From: Candidatus Melainabacteria bacterium
GTDB lineage: Bacteria; Cyanobacteriota; Vampirovibrionia; Obscuribacterales; Obscuribacteraceae
NCBI GenBank assembly: GCA_016699165.1
Contig: CP064963.1
Coordinates: 2,170,001 to 2,234,000 of the forward strand
DNA length: 64,000 bases
Reading direction: 5' to 3'
In this document: positions 44,658-54,582 of the stretch, one piece after another
How the letters are laid out: each line of letters opens with the position of its first letter
Numbering within the stretch: the first letter of the stretch is position 1
The notes under the pieces: model-generated
The model's database searches: none
Seen by the model: the letters and a program-made list of their open reading frames with translations, nothing else
What the model was told of the DNA's origin: nothing
Made by a program: the position numbers and the translations under genes

Positions 44658-45548
44658 ATGGAATCTGCCATATTCATAATTGTTGCTTGGATACTATCAA
44701 CCTGCTTGCACGAATTCGGTCATGCATTCGTCGCCTATTTGGGTGGTGATACCACAGTCAAAGATCGTGGCTATCTCACCCTCAATCCCATTGCCTATTT
44801 TAATTCCGCCACCACTCTGGTTTTGCCGATACTAATGCTTTTGCTTGGAGGTATCCCGCTTCCAGGCGCTGCAGTTATGATCAACACATCCAAACTAAAA
44901 AACAGATTCTGGATTTCACTTACATCTTTTGCTGGCCCTTTTTTCTCTCTGCTGTGCCTGATCGGATTTATAATCGCCTACAAAGTATTCGCCTCAGACG
45001 CCATGTCTGCCAGCTTTCCATCTAATGTTGTGGAGATTTTACGTCCTAGTCTTGCACTTTTAATTTGGCTTGAAACTTATGTATTAATACTAAATTTGAT
45101 ACCAATGCCACCACTTGATGGATGGGGCATAATCGAGCCTTGGATGCCAGAAAACATTCAAATAGCTGCACGACGAAATGGCAATATCGGCTTTCTGATT
45201 ATCATGCTCTCCAGTTTCACGGTTCCAATTATTCCTCAATTCATGGGCGCTATAGCCTATTTCGTCACCGACTTTTCTGGCGTTCCCGACTACTTAGTGG
45301 CGTCATCTTTTAAAAATTTCCGCGAATTCTCGATGCCCATAGCGGCACTAATCATCGTCACCTTCATCCTCAAAAATTTGAAGTCCCCTGCCCAAAAGGC
45401 TGCAGAAGCCAAACAACTGCAAGAACTGCAAGCCCAACAAATTCAACAAGCCTCGTCGCTCAGTGCCGCAGCGGCGTCTTCTGAGCAGATAGTAGACGTC
45501 AATCCGATGGGCGTCGAATCAGACGAAAAAAACAAGACTCAAATTTAG
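44658..45548 (+). CDS. Site-2-type (M50) membrane protease
   Basis: 296 residues with five to six membrane helices. The zinc motif is HEFGH (18-22), and the second motif NLIPMPPLDGWG near 150 supplies the third ligand Asp. The arrangement matches the short bacterial YwhC/S2P-like M50 proteases. The C-terminus is a Gln/Ala/Ser-rich cytoplasmic tail (about 245-296). Substrate unknown; site-2 proteases release membrane-tethered regulators. Confidence 0.9.
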   Translation: MESAIFIIVAWILSTCLHEFGHAFVAYLGGDTTVKDRGYLTLNPIAYFNSATTLVLPILMLLLGGIPLPGAAVMINTSKLKNRFWISLTSFAGPFFSLLCLIGFIIAYKVFASDAMSASFPSNVVEILRPSLALLIWLETYVLILNLIPMPPLDGWGIIEPWMPENIQIAARRNGNIGFLIIMLSSFTVPIIPQFMGAIAYFVTDFSGVPDYLVASSFKNFREFSMPIAALIIVTFILKNLKSPAQKAAEAKQLQELQAQQIQQASSLSAAAASSEQIVDVNPMGVESDEKNKTQI

Positions 45549-45734
45549 AAATAGCTTTGATCTTACGCACCTCTGGGGTCTCTTTTTTGCTTCCTTCCAT
45601 CAACTAGTAAAAACGAGCAGAAAACCTAACACAATCGTTAGATAAACATTGCACTCGTGTTGCCCAAAAACTGAAAAGCTTTTGACTTTACTAAACCGTT
45701 GTATATTTTCACGAGAAAATCAACTAGCGGTTCT

Positions 45735-46329
<595 letters not shown>

Positions 46330-46333
<4 letters not shown>

Positions 46334-47104
46334 CGAGATCCAGTGTAGGTAATGCTTTCCTTAATACACCAAGTAATCATTTCATCGTTTAAAAACTCTT
46401 TGCCGTTGTCAAAATCTAGACCCAGAATGGGAAACGGACAAATTTCTTTGGCTTGTTCTAATGCGTCGAGAACTTCAAAAGCTCCACTGCGAGGGAGCGC
46501 AATTGGTATTACCCAACAAGTCGCAATGTCCGTCATGTTCAGGGTGCTAAGAAACCCCCTGGAAGTATCGATGCTTGAATGGGACACAGTGTCAATTTCG
46601 AAGAATCCAGGAGCAACATCGTTCCACTCAGTGAAGGTGCGAATGGGCACTTTGTTTTTTACCAGTGGGCCGCGTTTCGTACGACTGACGCTTCTTTGGC
46701 AGCGTTGGCGCTCTTTCTTCAATGTTCGATCTATCGTGGCAGCGCTCAGGGAGAGTATTTCAGCTTTGCTGCAGCTGAAATTTTGAGATATCCATGGATT
46801 TCCAGATTTTCACACATCTCTTCAACGAAGGGCGCTAGGCGTTTTCCGCAAAGTTTATTTGAGACGTGCCAGATCTGTATGAGTGCTTCTTGTGCCTCCA
46901 ACCCAAGCCTGTTTTTTTCGACCTTTTTTCTTAGGGTCGAATGTTTGTTGACTGTTATTCAAAAGAGTAATCGCGTGCTTTCGAGAGTAACCCGTAGTCT
47001 GGATCAGGTTTTCCAAGATCTCGATACGTTCTTTCTTGTTGGCGTAGCAGTATCGTTTTCTCAGAGCAACAAGTAGCTCTTTTGGGAATTGGTTGTCATT
47101 TGTA
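46330..47104 (-). pseudogene. Transposase with rve integrase core, frameshifted and truncated
   Basis: Reading the minus strand from about 47104, one frame gives NQFPKELLVALRKRYCYANK and TTGYSRKHAITLL, stopping at 46855. A second frame takes over near a run of seven T at 46912-46918 with LEAQEALIQIWHVSNKLCGK and stops at 46746. A third continues with LSAATIDRTLKKER and the integrase core: FFEIDTVSH holds the first catalytic Asp and LGLDFDNGKEFL the second, then SITYTGSR where the poly-G block begins, so the catalytic Glu is lost. These three pieces make one ISNCY/IS481-like transposase with two frameshifts. Because the lesions sit near homopolymers and the artefact block, some may be sequencing errors rather than decay. 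Confidence 0.75.
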
Positions 47105-47135
47105 GCCCCCTTTTTCCCTCGCTCCGGGCCCGAGA

Positions 47136-47190
47136 GTTCGATTTTATTTGAGGCAACGGTTTATGCAGGGTTCGATTTAATTTGAGGCAA
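47136..47190. repeat. Tandem 21-base words at the IS end
   Basis: GTTCGATTTTATTTGAGGCA(A) at 47136-47156 recurs at 47170-47190 with one change (T to A), 34 bases apart. Repeated words of this type at an end are typical transposase-binding sites. Confidence 0.6.
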
Positions 47191-47310
47191 TGCGGCACTT
47201 TTAATACTTGATGGAAAAACAGAAAAAAGACACATCAAACTAGCGTTAGATCACAGAAAAATCAGCTGTTTTTGATTCAAACAGACAAGGCCCCATGCTC
47301 ATTTTCGACT

Positions 47311-47339
47311 CCCCTGCAATTAAAATCGAATTGCAGAGG
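47311..47339 (+). promoter_or_regulatory. Palindrome before the DUF6088 gene
   Basis: CCCCTGCAATT (47311-47321) and AATTGCAGAGG (47329-47339) match at 10 of 11 positions across seven bases. It lies 23 bases before the start codon, where a repressor would act. Likely bound by the protein encoded downstream. Confidence 0.45.
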
Positions 47340-47362
47340 ATGAACAGTTTGGAGGAAGGAAT

Positions 47363-47992
47363 ATGTCAGGAGCAATTTCAACATGCATCAGAGCTCACAT
47401 AAACAGACTTGATTGCAATGAGTTATTCACCACTCAAGACTTACTGACCTATGGCAATCGAGGAGCGGTAGATCAATGCTTATATAGACTCACTTCGAGC
47501 GGATATATTAAAAGACTAAGTCTGGGTGTATTTTTGAAATGTGACAAGTGGGGAAATTTTCGAGATGTTTCTGTCGAAGAGGTCTTGAAGAAAAAAGCTT
47601 CCACAGTTGGTGGCACAGTTGTAGTGCAGGAAACTGATGATGGCATCAAATATTTGACAAATTTGAGCTCTAGCTCAGTTGTTGTAAATGGAGAGCGAAT
47701 AACGCTCATAAAAACCTCAAATCGCAAAATGAGCCTGGGCGAATCAAAGGCGGCTTCACTGCTAAGAAAATTTTGGTACGAAGGAAAAAACAAAGCCAGC
47801 ACAATCTATACAGATCCCCAAAAATTTGGACCACTTAAATCACTTAAACGGTCGGAAAAAGAAGAGCTTAGATTGGCAGCGCCACTTATTCCCGATTGGC
47901 TAAATCAAGTAGTAAACAGAGAGAATTTTGGCAAATGGCTTAATAAAGAAGAAGCGCGTATTAGACGTCTTCAAGAACTTCATCGCGATTGA
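47363..47992 (+). CDS. DUF6088-family protein, AbiEi-like regulator without toxin
   Basis: 209 residues. LLTYGNRGAVDQCLYRLTSS followed by GYIKRLSLGVFLK (about 30-62) is the winged-helix signature of the DUF6088/AbiEi-related family; the middle part VVNGERITLIKTSNRKMSLG also fits. Family members are often antitoxins of type IV modules, but no AbiEii-like toxin is next to it: downstream lies a convergent helicase gene overlapping by 32 bases. AGGAAGG upstream supports the start. A palindrome just before it suggests autoregulation. Confidence 0.75.
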   Translation: MSGAISTCIRAHINRLDCNELFTTQDLLTYGNRGAVDQCLYRLTSSGYIKRLSLGVFLKCDKWGNFRDVSVEEVLKKKASTVGGTVVVQETDDGIKYLTNLSSSSVVVNGERITLIKTSNRKMSLGESKAASLLRKFWYEGKNKASTIYTDPQKFGPLKSLKRSEKEELRLAAPLIPDWLNQVVNRENFGKWLNKEEARIRRLQELHRD

Positions 47993-50300
47993 TGGCGCGC
48001 TCCACGTCTTCAAGACGAGCGATGAGTTCAGGTCGAAGACCCTTGACGCGAGCAAATTGACGAGCCAAATCAAGTGTGCGGCGAATAGCACGTACGATGT
48101 CGCCATCGTCAAAAGGACTTGCAAGTTGAATCTGCTTCCATGTTGCACCGTTCGCCCACATTTGAATGAAAGGAGCGAAGTGTCTGGCAAAATGAACAGG
48201 AATATCAATATCGTGATCGCGTTGAGTTTTAATTAGGCGTTTGGCGATGATGGTCACTTCATTCAAAACCATCTCAACGGCAGGGGTGATGTGCGCACGC
48301 TTAGCCATGTCTTGATTGCCGCGACCTTCTTCTTGAACCAGGACATTTATGACGGTGGCGAGTTCTGTAATATCAAGATTGTCGAGCAAGCCTGATTGCA
48401 AAACTTCAACCAGAAACAATTCATTGCTACCGCGAATAGCTGCGGTCATGCGCCCCTTGTGAGTGGGCTTGTGAGTATCGGGGTCCAGGTATCCTTTGGA
48501 TGTGAGAATTTTTGAAAGAGCACTAAAAGTCCGCCAGTATTTTGCCGTTTCGCGCGCGACGCGGCGATCAATATCCTTGATGCGTTTTTGCAGATTCTCG
48601 ATGCGATGCCCTTTTTGTCCGCATGGATGTTGGACTGGACATCCGTGACACGGCATGGCATTTGCTTCGGCCAAATCTTCTTTGATTCGAGAATGAATAC
48701 CATCTATTGCAGATTGAATATCAGGTGCTTTATTTGATGGAATTTTACCCATCTGTCTAATTTGTTTGTGACCAGCACGCGCACTTGAAAGTTTTTTCTG
48801 ATAGAGATCTAAGTCGCCAATCTCGCCTGGACACAGCGGATTGACCAGACGCTCCAACTCTTTTTCGCAGGCAATTCTATGAAATTGCAAAGGTTGCAAT
48901 TGCTTATTTACTATGAACTGACCAAAACTGCGCTCAATTAATTCCTGGCATTCGCTCATGCTATGGCGTTCAAGCAAATTCAAAACCATTCCATACGAAG
49001 GAGTGAATCGACTCGATAATGGATCAGACTTTGCTGTGGCCAATTTTGCAGCATCGTCTGCAATTTCAAACATGCTGTGCAAAACAATGACGTGACCGAC
49101 ATCATCCATCCCGCGTCTGCCTGCTCGACCAGACATCTGCAAAAATTCAGAAGCGGTAAGACTACGCCTACCCTCGTCAGCGCGCTTGGTGAGCGAACTT
49201 ATCACACAAGCACGAGCGGGCATGTTAATACCGGCTGCAAGTGTTTCTGTAGCGAAGACTACTTTTAGTAAGCATTTTTGAAATAGCTTTTCTACAATGC
49301 CTTTCCAACTTGGAAGCATACCTGCGTGGTGCACCGCCATGCCTTCAAGCAAATATGGCATGTGGGGGTGATTCTTCAAATTGGGATTGCCAGCTGTAAG
49401 CTCGTCTACACAAACGCGAAGTTCCGCCAACTCAGCCTTGTTTAATAACGGAATACCTTTGGCTTGTTTCATTTGTTCTTCGCATCCGCGACGCGAAAAC
49501 AAAAAGACAATAGCAGGCAACATATCTTTGGCAGACAGTGTAGCCAGAATATCACCTGGATGATTGAAAGCTTTGCCCTGTCTGTTTCGAGCATCACGCA
49601 TTTCTTTTGGCGAATAGCGGCGTGACTTACCAAAGCGCTCTTTGACAGTTTTGTTTATGCCACCACCAGGACTTAGTAGTGGAAAAATTTGTCTGTCGCC
49701 AAAATAATAAAAGCGCAGAGGCACGGGGCGAAAATCGGATTGAACTAATTCTGTGGCACCATGAGTTTCATCTATCCAGGTTGTTAAATCACCTGCATTA
49801 GCAACAGTGGCAGATAGTGCCACCAGCTGAATGTCTTCTGGAGCGTAGATAATAGATTCTTCCCACACCGTGCCGCGCTCGGTATCATTCATGTAGTGAC
49901 ACTCGTCTAAAATGACCGATGCCACATCGCGCAAATTATCGCGCACGTCACCAAATACGGTGCCGTATAGCATGTTGCGAAAGACTTCTGTAGTCATTAC
50001 TACGATTTGAGCTTCGCGATTAAATGAGACATCGCCGGTAAGAAGTCCAACCCGATCGTCGCCAAATTTTTTGCGCAGGTCGAACAACTTCTGGTTGGAG
50101 AGCGCTTTTAGCGGTGTTGTGTAAAAGCAACGCTTGTTGGATAAGAGTGCAATTTCGACTGCGTACTCTGCAACGACAGTTTTGCCGGAGCCCGTAGGCG
50201 CGCAGACCACGACACTTTTGCCATCTTCAAGGTGCTTGATGGCATCGAGTTGAAAATCGTCGAGAGGAAAGGAGAAGAATGATTGCGGGTCTAAATTCAC
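47961..50300 (-). CDS. DSHCT-type DEAD/DEAH RNA helicase (Ski2/ISE2-like)
   Basis: 779 residues. Motif I is CAPTGSGKT (residues about 33-41), motif II DECH (about 133), motif III SATVAN, and motif VI QMSGRAGRRG. The C-terminal part (about 600-779) is a DSHCT-type domain, preceded by a Cys cluster CHGCPVQHPCG near 557. The architecture is that of the long Ski2-like helicases common in cyanobacteria and plant chloroplasts (ISE2), acting in RNA processing. It ends convergently with the DUF6088 gene. The tRNA-Pro lies divergently 75 bases upstream. Confidence 0.93.
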   Translation of the reverse strand: MNLDPQSFFSFPLDDFQLDAIKHLEDGKSVVVCAPTGSGKTVVAEYAVEIALLSNKRCFYTTPLKALSNQKLFDLRKKFGDDRVGLLTGDVSFNREAQIVVMTTEVFRNMLYGTVFGDVRDNLRDVASVILDECHYMNDTERGTVWEESIIYAPEDIQLVALSATVANAGDLTTWIDETHGATELVQSDFRPVPLRFYYFGDRQIFPLLSPGGGINKTVKERFGKSRRYSPKEMRDARNRQGKAFNHPGDILATLSAKDMLPAIVFLFSRRGCEEQMKQAKGIPLLNKAELAELRVCVDELTAGNPNLKNHPHMPYLLEGMAVHHAGMLPSWKGIVEKLFQKCLLKVVFATETLAAGINMPARACVISSLTKRADEGRRSLTASEFLQMSGRAGRRGMDDVGHVIVLHSMFEIADDAAKLATAKSDPLSSRFTPSYGMVLNLLERHSMSECQELIERSFGQFIVNKQLQPLQFHRIACEKELERLVNPLCPGEIGDLDLYQKKLSSARAGHKQIRQMGKIPSNKAPDIQSAIDGIHSRIKEDLAEANAMPCHGCPVQHPCGQKGHRIENLQKRIKDIDRRVARETAKYWRTFSALSKILTSKGYLDPDTHKPTHKGRMTAAIRGSNELFLVEVLQSGLLDNLDITELATVINVLVQEEGRGNQDMAKRAHITPAVEMVLNEVTIIAKRLIKTQRDHDIDIPVHFARHFAPFIQMWANGATWKQIQLASPFDDGDIVRAIRRTLDLARQFARVKGLRPELIARLEDVERAINRDEVLEDV

Positions 50301-50359
50301 TAGGTCGCCAAAAATAAAGGTTCAAAGACAAATGTAATATAATGAGCAGAGCACCTCAA

Positions 50360-50365
50360 TATAAT
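50360..50365 (+). promoter_or_regulatory. -10 box of the tRNA-Pro gene
   Basis: A perfect TATAAT lies ten bases before the tRNA, so transcription should start near 50372. A second TATAAT occurs at 50338-50343. No convincing -35 is seen for either. Confidence 0.45.
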
Positions 50366-50374
50366 ACTGCTTAT

Positions 50375-50449
50375 CGGGACGTGGCGCAGGGGTAGCGCGC
50401 ACCCTTGGGGTGGGTGAGGCCGGAGGTTCAATTCCTCTCGTCCCGACCA
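50375..50449 (+). tRNA. tRNA-Pro (anticodon GGG)
   Basis: A full cloverleaf can be drawn: acceptor stem CGGGACG with CGTCCCG (seven pairs), D stem GCGC/GCGC, anticodon stem CACCC/GGGTG with loop TTGGGGT (anticodon GGG), T stem GGAGG/CCTCT with loop TTCAATT, discriminator A and encoded CCA. It reads CCC and CCU codons. It is followed by a strong terminator. Confidence 0.95.
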
Positions 50450-50461
50450 ATACAGGAAGCC

Positions 50462-50497
50462 AACAGGAGAAGCCTTCGGGTACTCCTGTTTTTTTTA
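50462..50497 (+). terminator. Terminator of the tRNA-Pro gene
   Basis: AACAGGAG (50462-50469) pairs with CTCCTGTT (50483-50490); inside, GCC-TTCG-GGT gives a stable UUCG tetraloop; a run of T follows to 50497. Confidence 0.92.
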
Positions 50498-50514
50498 TTC
50501 ATTTATATATAGTT

Positions 50515-50832
50515 CTAGCGACAATTGCCTGTGCGGTTACGCAAATTGCGTGCCCGCTTCTTATGAGGACAGGTGCCCACCGACATAGGCAAATGCGAGT
50601 ATCTGTTTGGCACTGCATTCTCTGTTGCTTCCATTGTAAGTATGCGTCTGTAGTTGCGCACATCTATAGGATAAGCACTCATGTCAAGCGCGGGAGCGGT
50701 ATTGAAACAAGGATTTAAATGAATGAATTCTCTTATCTTGAATCGAATAATAGTCTTTAAATATCCATCCAACTGGGGCAGTGGTACTGCTGCTGCAGAT
50801 CTTTCCTCGTCGGAAAGTAATACTTTGTCCAT
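50515..50832 (-). CDS. Small protein, function unknown
   Basis: 105 residues from ATG 50832 (a GTG sits one codon earlier), with GAGG about ten bases upstream. Codon use resembles the neighbours and the frame is free of odd bias, which supports it being real. No membrane helix or known domain; the C-terminus is basic (HKKRARNLRNRTGNC). It lies between the tRNA terminator and the sigma factor gene. Confidence 0.5.
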   Translation of the reverse strand: MDKVLLSDEERSAAAVPLPQLDGYLKTIIRFKIREFIHLNPCFNTAPALDMSAYPIDVRNYRRILTMEATENAVPNRYSHLPMSVGTCPHKKRARNLRNRTGNCR

Positions 50833-50977
50833 CACGCTTTTTGCCTCACGATTAGGGTCTGCTCTGAGGTTCCAGTAGAAAAGGTCTACAAAGGGTCATA
50901 TGTTAGCAGGCTCTAACCAATTTTCAAGGGCTTAGAAGCGCATAATCTTCGATTTAATCTTAATTGTCAGGAAGTGA

Positions 50978-51772
50978 CTATTTGGACTTCTGCACTTTCT
51001 TTTCCGATTCGACCGAATCAATAGTCTCTTTCAGTTTTTGCAAGGCCGACTTAATCGCCCGAGATACTCCCATTTCGGACAAACCAAGCACACAGGCTGT
51101 TTCCTTCTGAGAGAGGTCGTAAAAGAAAACAAACTCGACAATCTGACGAGTTTTCTCGCCAAGTGATTTAAGAGCTTGAGAAATAACCTCTTTATCTTCC
51201 GACATATTGAGCAGGTCCTGGTAGCGTTTGTCGGCGACGATATCGCTCAAACCTCGACGATCTTCGCCTGCATCTTCTTCTGGCGAGCCATCAAGTGATT
51301 CGTAATGGAGGCGAGCATCCCAGGATTTTTGCGCTTCTAAAATTTCTTGCACAGAATATCCAGAAAAAGTGGAAAGCTCTTGCACCGTGGGTGAGCGCTC
51401 AAGCGAACGAGCTAGTTTTTCTTCCAGCTGACAAATCTGCATATTAATTTCAGAAAGACGACGTGGAATTTGAATCAGAGTCAAATGGTCTCTCAGATAA
51501 TGTCTGATTTCTCCGCGAATGTAACAAGCGGCAAGAGTTTTGAAACTAGCCGCATTAGCGCGGTCTGGGTCGTAATAACAAATTGCTTTGAGCAAACCAA
51601 TGCAGCCGACTTGCACCAGATCGTCGTTGCTGTCAGGATATGCCTGGCTGTATCGTTTGGCAATTTGCCTCACTAGATACATGTGCTCTTGGACAAGATC
51701 AAGCACTGCGCCCTCGTTAAAGTGCGATGCCTTGAATTGCCACCATTTGCCGTTTTCTGCTCTGGTACTCAT
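50978..51772 (-). CDS. Sigma-70-family factor, group 3 (SigB/SigF-like)
   Basis: 264 residues. Region 2 has DLVQVGCIGLLKAICYYDPD and FKTLAACYIRGEIRHYLRDH (about 50-97), region 3 is at about 100-160, and region 4 has LSQKETACVLGLSEMGVSRA as the -35 helix-turn-helix near 218-240. The layout matches the SigB/SigF/SigG group used for stress or developmental programmes. No anti-sigma gene is adjacent. It is divergent from the histidine kinase gene at 51865. Confidence 0.92.
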   Translation of the reverse strand: MSTRAENGKWWQFKASHFNEGAVLDLVQEHMYLVRQIAKRYSQAYPDSNDDLVQVGCIGLLKAICYYDPDRANAASFKTLAACYIRGEIRHYLRDHLTLIQIPRRLSEINMQICQLEEKLARSLERSPTVQELSTFSGYSVQEILEAQKSWDARLHYESLDGSPEEDAGEDRRGLSDIVADKRYQDLLNMSEDKEVISQALKSLGEKTRQIVEFVFFYDLSQKETACVLGLSEMGVSRAIKSALQKLKETIDSVESEKKVQKSK

Positions 51773-51864
51773 TTATGTTATTGATTCAAGAGATGGACTG
51801 AATAAAATCTTCCCTTGACAGCCCGCCGCTAAACCTATGAGAATGGCATTTAAGAACTGATTTT

Positions 51865-53901
51865 ATGGATATCAAAGTAAATCTAATAAAGCTCATAGCC
51901 AAGTCGCGCTTCCACTGGGGACGTATTTCCATCCAGAAGCAGCTCGTCATCCTTGGACTGGTGTGCATTTCGGGCGTAGTGACATTCACTGCCTGGGTTT
52001 GGGTGCAACGCGCTCAACAACAAATTAACGATTCAATTAATCAATTCGGTTTGGCTCTCGCTCATGCTCTGGCTCGAGGGGGTGCAGAGGCTCTTTCTAA
52101 CTCGGGCAATTTAGAGGGTCTGCGCTATTACATTTTGACCGAAAAGGGACATACTCCGGCTCTTGTGTATGTTGTTTATTGCGACCAGAATGGAAACGTA
52201 CTGCTCGACCCCAATTCCAAAGAAAGTTTAAAAAACGTCTTTCCTATTTATGACCAACCGTTAGATAAATACAGTGTTCCAGGCGTACACAAAAGCCCCA
52301 AAGGTTATCGCAGCATCACAAACTTTGCTGTACTGATGCGCCGCAACAACAAAGACCTCGGCGTTTGTTGGGTCGGTTTGGATAACGATACTTTTACTTT
52401 GCTTGGTACTCCCAAAGAAACAAACTATTTTCTATTCACAATCTTTGGTCTAGTGGGCATTCTTGGCGCATTGGGCGTGTGGGTCAACTATGCCATCATT
52501 AATAAGCCGTTGCGAACACTGGCTCAGGGAGCTAGCGAAATCGCTGCCGGACGCTTTGGTCACCAGATAACAGGGACCAAGGCTGGCAAAGAAATCGACG
52601 AACTCATAACCGCTTTCAATTACATGTCGAGCCGTCTCAAATTGTATGACCAGCACAACGTAGACTCGCTCATGGCGGAGCGCAACAAGTTCAATTCTGA
52701 GCGCAACAAATTAGAGCTTGTGCTCATGTCCATTGCCGATGGCGTTGTGGTACTGGATCGCGACAACAAAGTGCAAATCGTAAACCAGGCAGCACTTCTA
52801 TTATTCGACAAACAAGCACAAGAAATGCTCGGCAAACCGCTCGTATTTTGTAGCGAAGGTCCAGACGCTCCAATGATCTGCCAGATAGTTCAGGCATTTA
52901 CAGACTCGGTAACGCCAGGCTCTATCGAAAAAGCTGGTGAAGTTTCAGAATCAGCCATAGCTGCAACCGAACCAATGATTCAAACCATTCAGCTTGGCGA
53001 GCGCATTGTACGTTTGCACAGTTCGCCTATCTTTCTCAAAAAAGAGTGCATCGGATCTGTAATGATCATGCAAGATATCACCAAGCAGACCGAACTCGAG
53101 CGCATGAAAAACGAATTCATGTCAAACGTTTCGCATGAATTGCGCACACCAATCACGTCGATAAAAAGCTATGTAGACACTCTATGCAACCACGGCGATA
53201 AGCTTGAAGCCGACGTATACCGCGAGTTCCTACAAATCATAGATAACGAAGCCGACAGACTGATGCACCTTGTGAACGATGTGTTGCAATTGAGTCGGCT
53301 GGAAGAAGCAGATCAAGAAATCGAAATGGCACCAATGGATGTGCGTCGCGCAATAGAAGCAGCCGCGCGTGCTGTGAATATGATGGCAAAAGAACGCGAT
53401 ATAGATCTTATATATCCACACAGTTCTGATCCAGGTGAAGTGCCGATAGTCTGCATCAATCAAGAATCGATGGAGCGAGTGATTATCAATTTGCTCACAA
53501 ACGCAATCAAGTACACACCTTCAGGCGGCAGAATAGACGTCAGCGTGAGCGTTGAGCCCTACAAAGATAAAGAAGGCGACGAATTGGGCGTCCACGTAAA
53601 GGACACCGGCATAGGCATTCCTGACGATGCGCTGGCAAATATCTTCGACCGCTTCTTTAGAGTTGAGAAAAAAGTGCACACTATAAAAGGAACCGGACTT
53701 GGATTAACCATCGTTAAAAAAATCGTCGAAAAGCACTTCGGGCGCGTTGCCGCCACCTCCGCTATTGGACAAGGTTCTACTTTCAGCTTCTATTTGCCGC
53801 TTGCAGAACTTCCCAAAGAAGAAGAAGAAGACGCGGACTCTGAAGATAAAAGCGATGTGCAAATTTTTGATATCAAATCTGGTGCGAGCTCTACACCGTA
53901 A
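51865..53901 (+). CDS. Sensor histidine kinase with HAMP and PAS domains
   Basis: 678 residues. Two membrane helices (about 27-48 and 185-210) flank an extracytoplasmic sensor region. HAMP follows (about 212-262), then a PAS-like domain (about 280-405, ADGVVVLDRDNKVQIVNQAA), HisKA with SHELRTPITSI (phospho-acceptor His424), and a HATPase with N box NLLTNAIKYT, G1 DTGIGIP and G2 GTGLGLTIVKKIVE. The layout is that of PhoR/VicK-type kinases. The last 40 residues are acidic. No response-regulator gene is adjacent. Confidence 0.95.
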   Translation: MDIKVNLIKLIAKSRFHWGRISIQKQLVILGLVCISGVVTFTAWVWVQRAQQQINDSINQFGLALAHALARGGAEALSNSGNLEGLRYYILTEKGHTPALVYVVYCDQNGNVLLDPNSKESLKNVFPIYDQPLDKYSVPGVHKSPKGYRSITNFAVLMRRNNKDLGVCWVGLDNDTFTLLGTPKETNYFLFTIFGLVGILGALGVWVNYAIINKPLRTLAQGASEIAAGRFGHQITGTKAGKEIDELITAFNYMSSRLKLYDQHNVDSLMAERNKFNSERNKLELVLMSIADGVVVLDRDNKVQIVNQAALLLFDKQAQEMLGKPLVFCSEGPDAPMICQIVQAFTDSVTPGSIEKAGEVSESAIAATEPMIQTIQLGERIVRLHSSPIFLKKECIGSVMIMQDITKQTELERMKNEFMSNVSHELRTPITSIKSYVDTLCNHGDKLEADVYREFLQIIDNEADRLMHLVNDVLQLSRLEEADQEIEMAPMDVRRAIEAAARAVNMMAKERDIDLIYPHSSDPGEVPIVCINQESMERVIINLLTNAIKYTPSGGRIDVSVSVEPYKDKEGDELGVHVKDTGIGIPDDALANIFDRFFRVEKKVHTIKGTGLGLTIVKKIVEKHFGRVAATSAIGQGSTFSFYLPLAELPKEEEEDADSEDKSDVQIFDIKSGASSTP

Positions 53902-53921
53902 ATTAAAAATCTATAACAGAA

Positions 53922-53938
53922 GGCGATTCTATATCGCC
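53922..53938 (+). terminator. Small hairpin after the histidine kinase gene
   Basis: GGCGAT (53922-53927) pairs with ATCGCC (53933-53938) across five bases. No T-run follows, so it is only a weak terminator candidate. The rest of the 188-base gap to coaD shows nothing clear. Confidence 0.3.
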
Positions 53939-54089
53939 CAAATATCGAGAAAATTACAATCTTATCCACTTTACATTTTGAGGTTTCAAGTATGTAGCGT
54001 GATATCATTTTGCAAATGGAAAATCGCCATTAAAATGGATGAAGATTCTAATGGTAGCTAGGTTCAAGGTGAGAAGGGGAGGTAATTGA

Positions 54090-54578
54090 TTGGCTCGGGC
54101 CATTTATCCAGGGTCTTTTGATCCAATGACTCTCGGGCATCTCGATATAGTGAAAAGAGCTAGTCAACTCTTTGATGAAGTTATGATGGCGGTTGTCGCC
54201 AATCCTGGTAAAGCACCACTTTTGCCGATGGAAGTCAGAGTAAACCTCATTGAAGAAGCAGTAAGGGAGATCCCCAATGTTAAAGTCGGCTCATTTCAAG
54301 GTCTATTAGTTGATTTCGCCAAGCACAACAACGTGTCTTGCGTAATCCGAGGACTTAGAGCTATATCAGATTTCGAAGCAGAGTTAGGAATGGCACAAAC
54401 CAATAAAACTCTTTTACCTGAACTAGAAACTATATTTCTGATGACCAAAGCCGAGTATTCTTTTATAAGCTCGTCAACAGTCAAAGAAATTGTCCGCCTA
54501 GGCGGAGACGTTACGAAATTTGTTCCGTCCGTAGTAAATGACCATTTGAAGAGGCAATTTAGCAGAGGCATATCGTAA
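54090..54578 (+). CDS. coaD: Phosphopantetheine adenylyltransferase
   Basis: 162 residues starting from TTG, with a very good GGGGAGG just upstream. YPGSFDPMTLGHLDIVKRA is the nucleotidyltransferase opening with T/H-x-GH, and SFISSSTVKEI near 125 is the second signature. It adds AMP to 4'-phosphopantetheine in coenzyme A synthesis. It overlaps nothing and is five bases upstream of the coiled-coil gene, so the two are probably one unit. Confidence 0.96.
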   Translation: MARAIYPGSFDPMTLGHLDIVKRASQLFDEVMMAVVANPGKAPLLPMEVRVNLIEEAVREIPNVKVGSFQGLLVDFAKHNNVSCVIRGLRAISDFEAELGMAQTNKTLLPELETIFLMTKAEYSFISSSTVKEIVRLGGDVTKFVPSVVNDHLKRQFSRGIS

Positions 54579-54582
54579 GACA

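Noticed and set aside
50410..50718. A 102-residue plus-strand frame overlapping the tRNA and its terminator
   Set aside because: It runs through the tRNA-Pro gene and a clear terminator, which a protein gene would not do.
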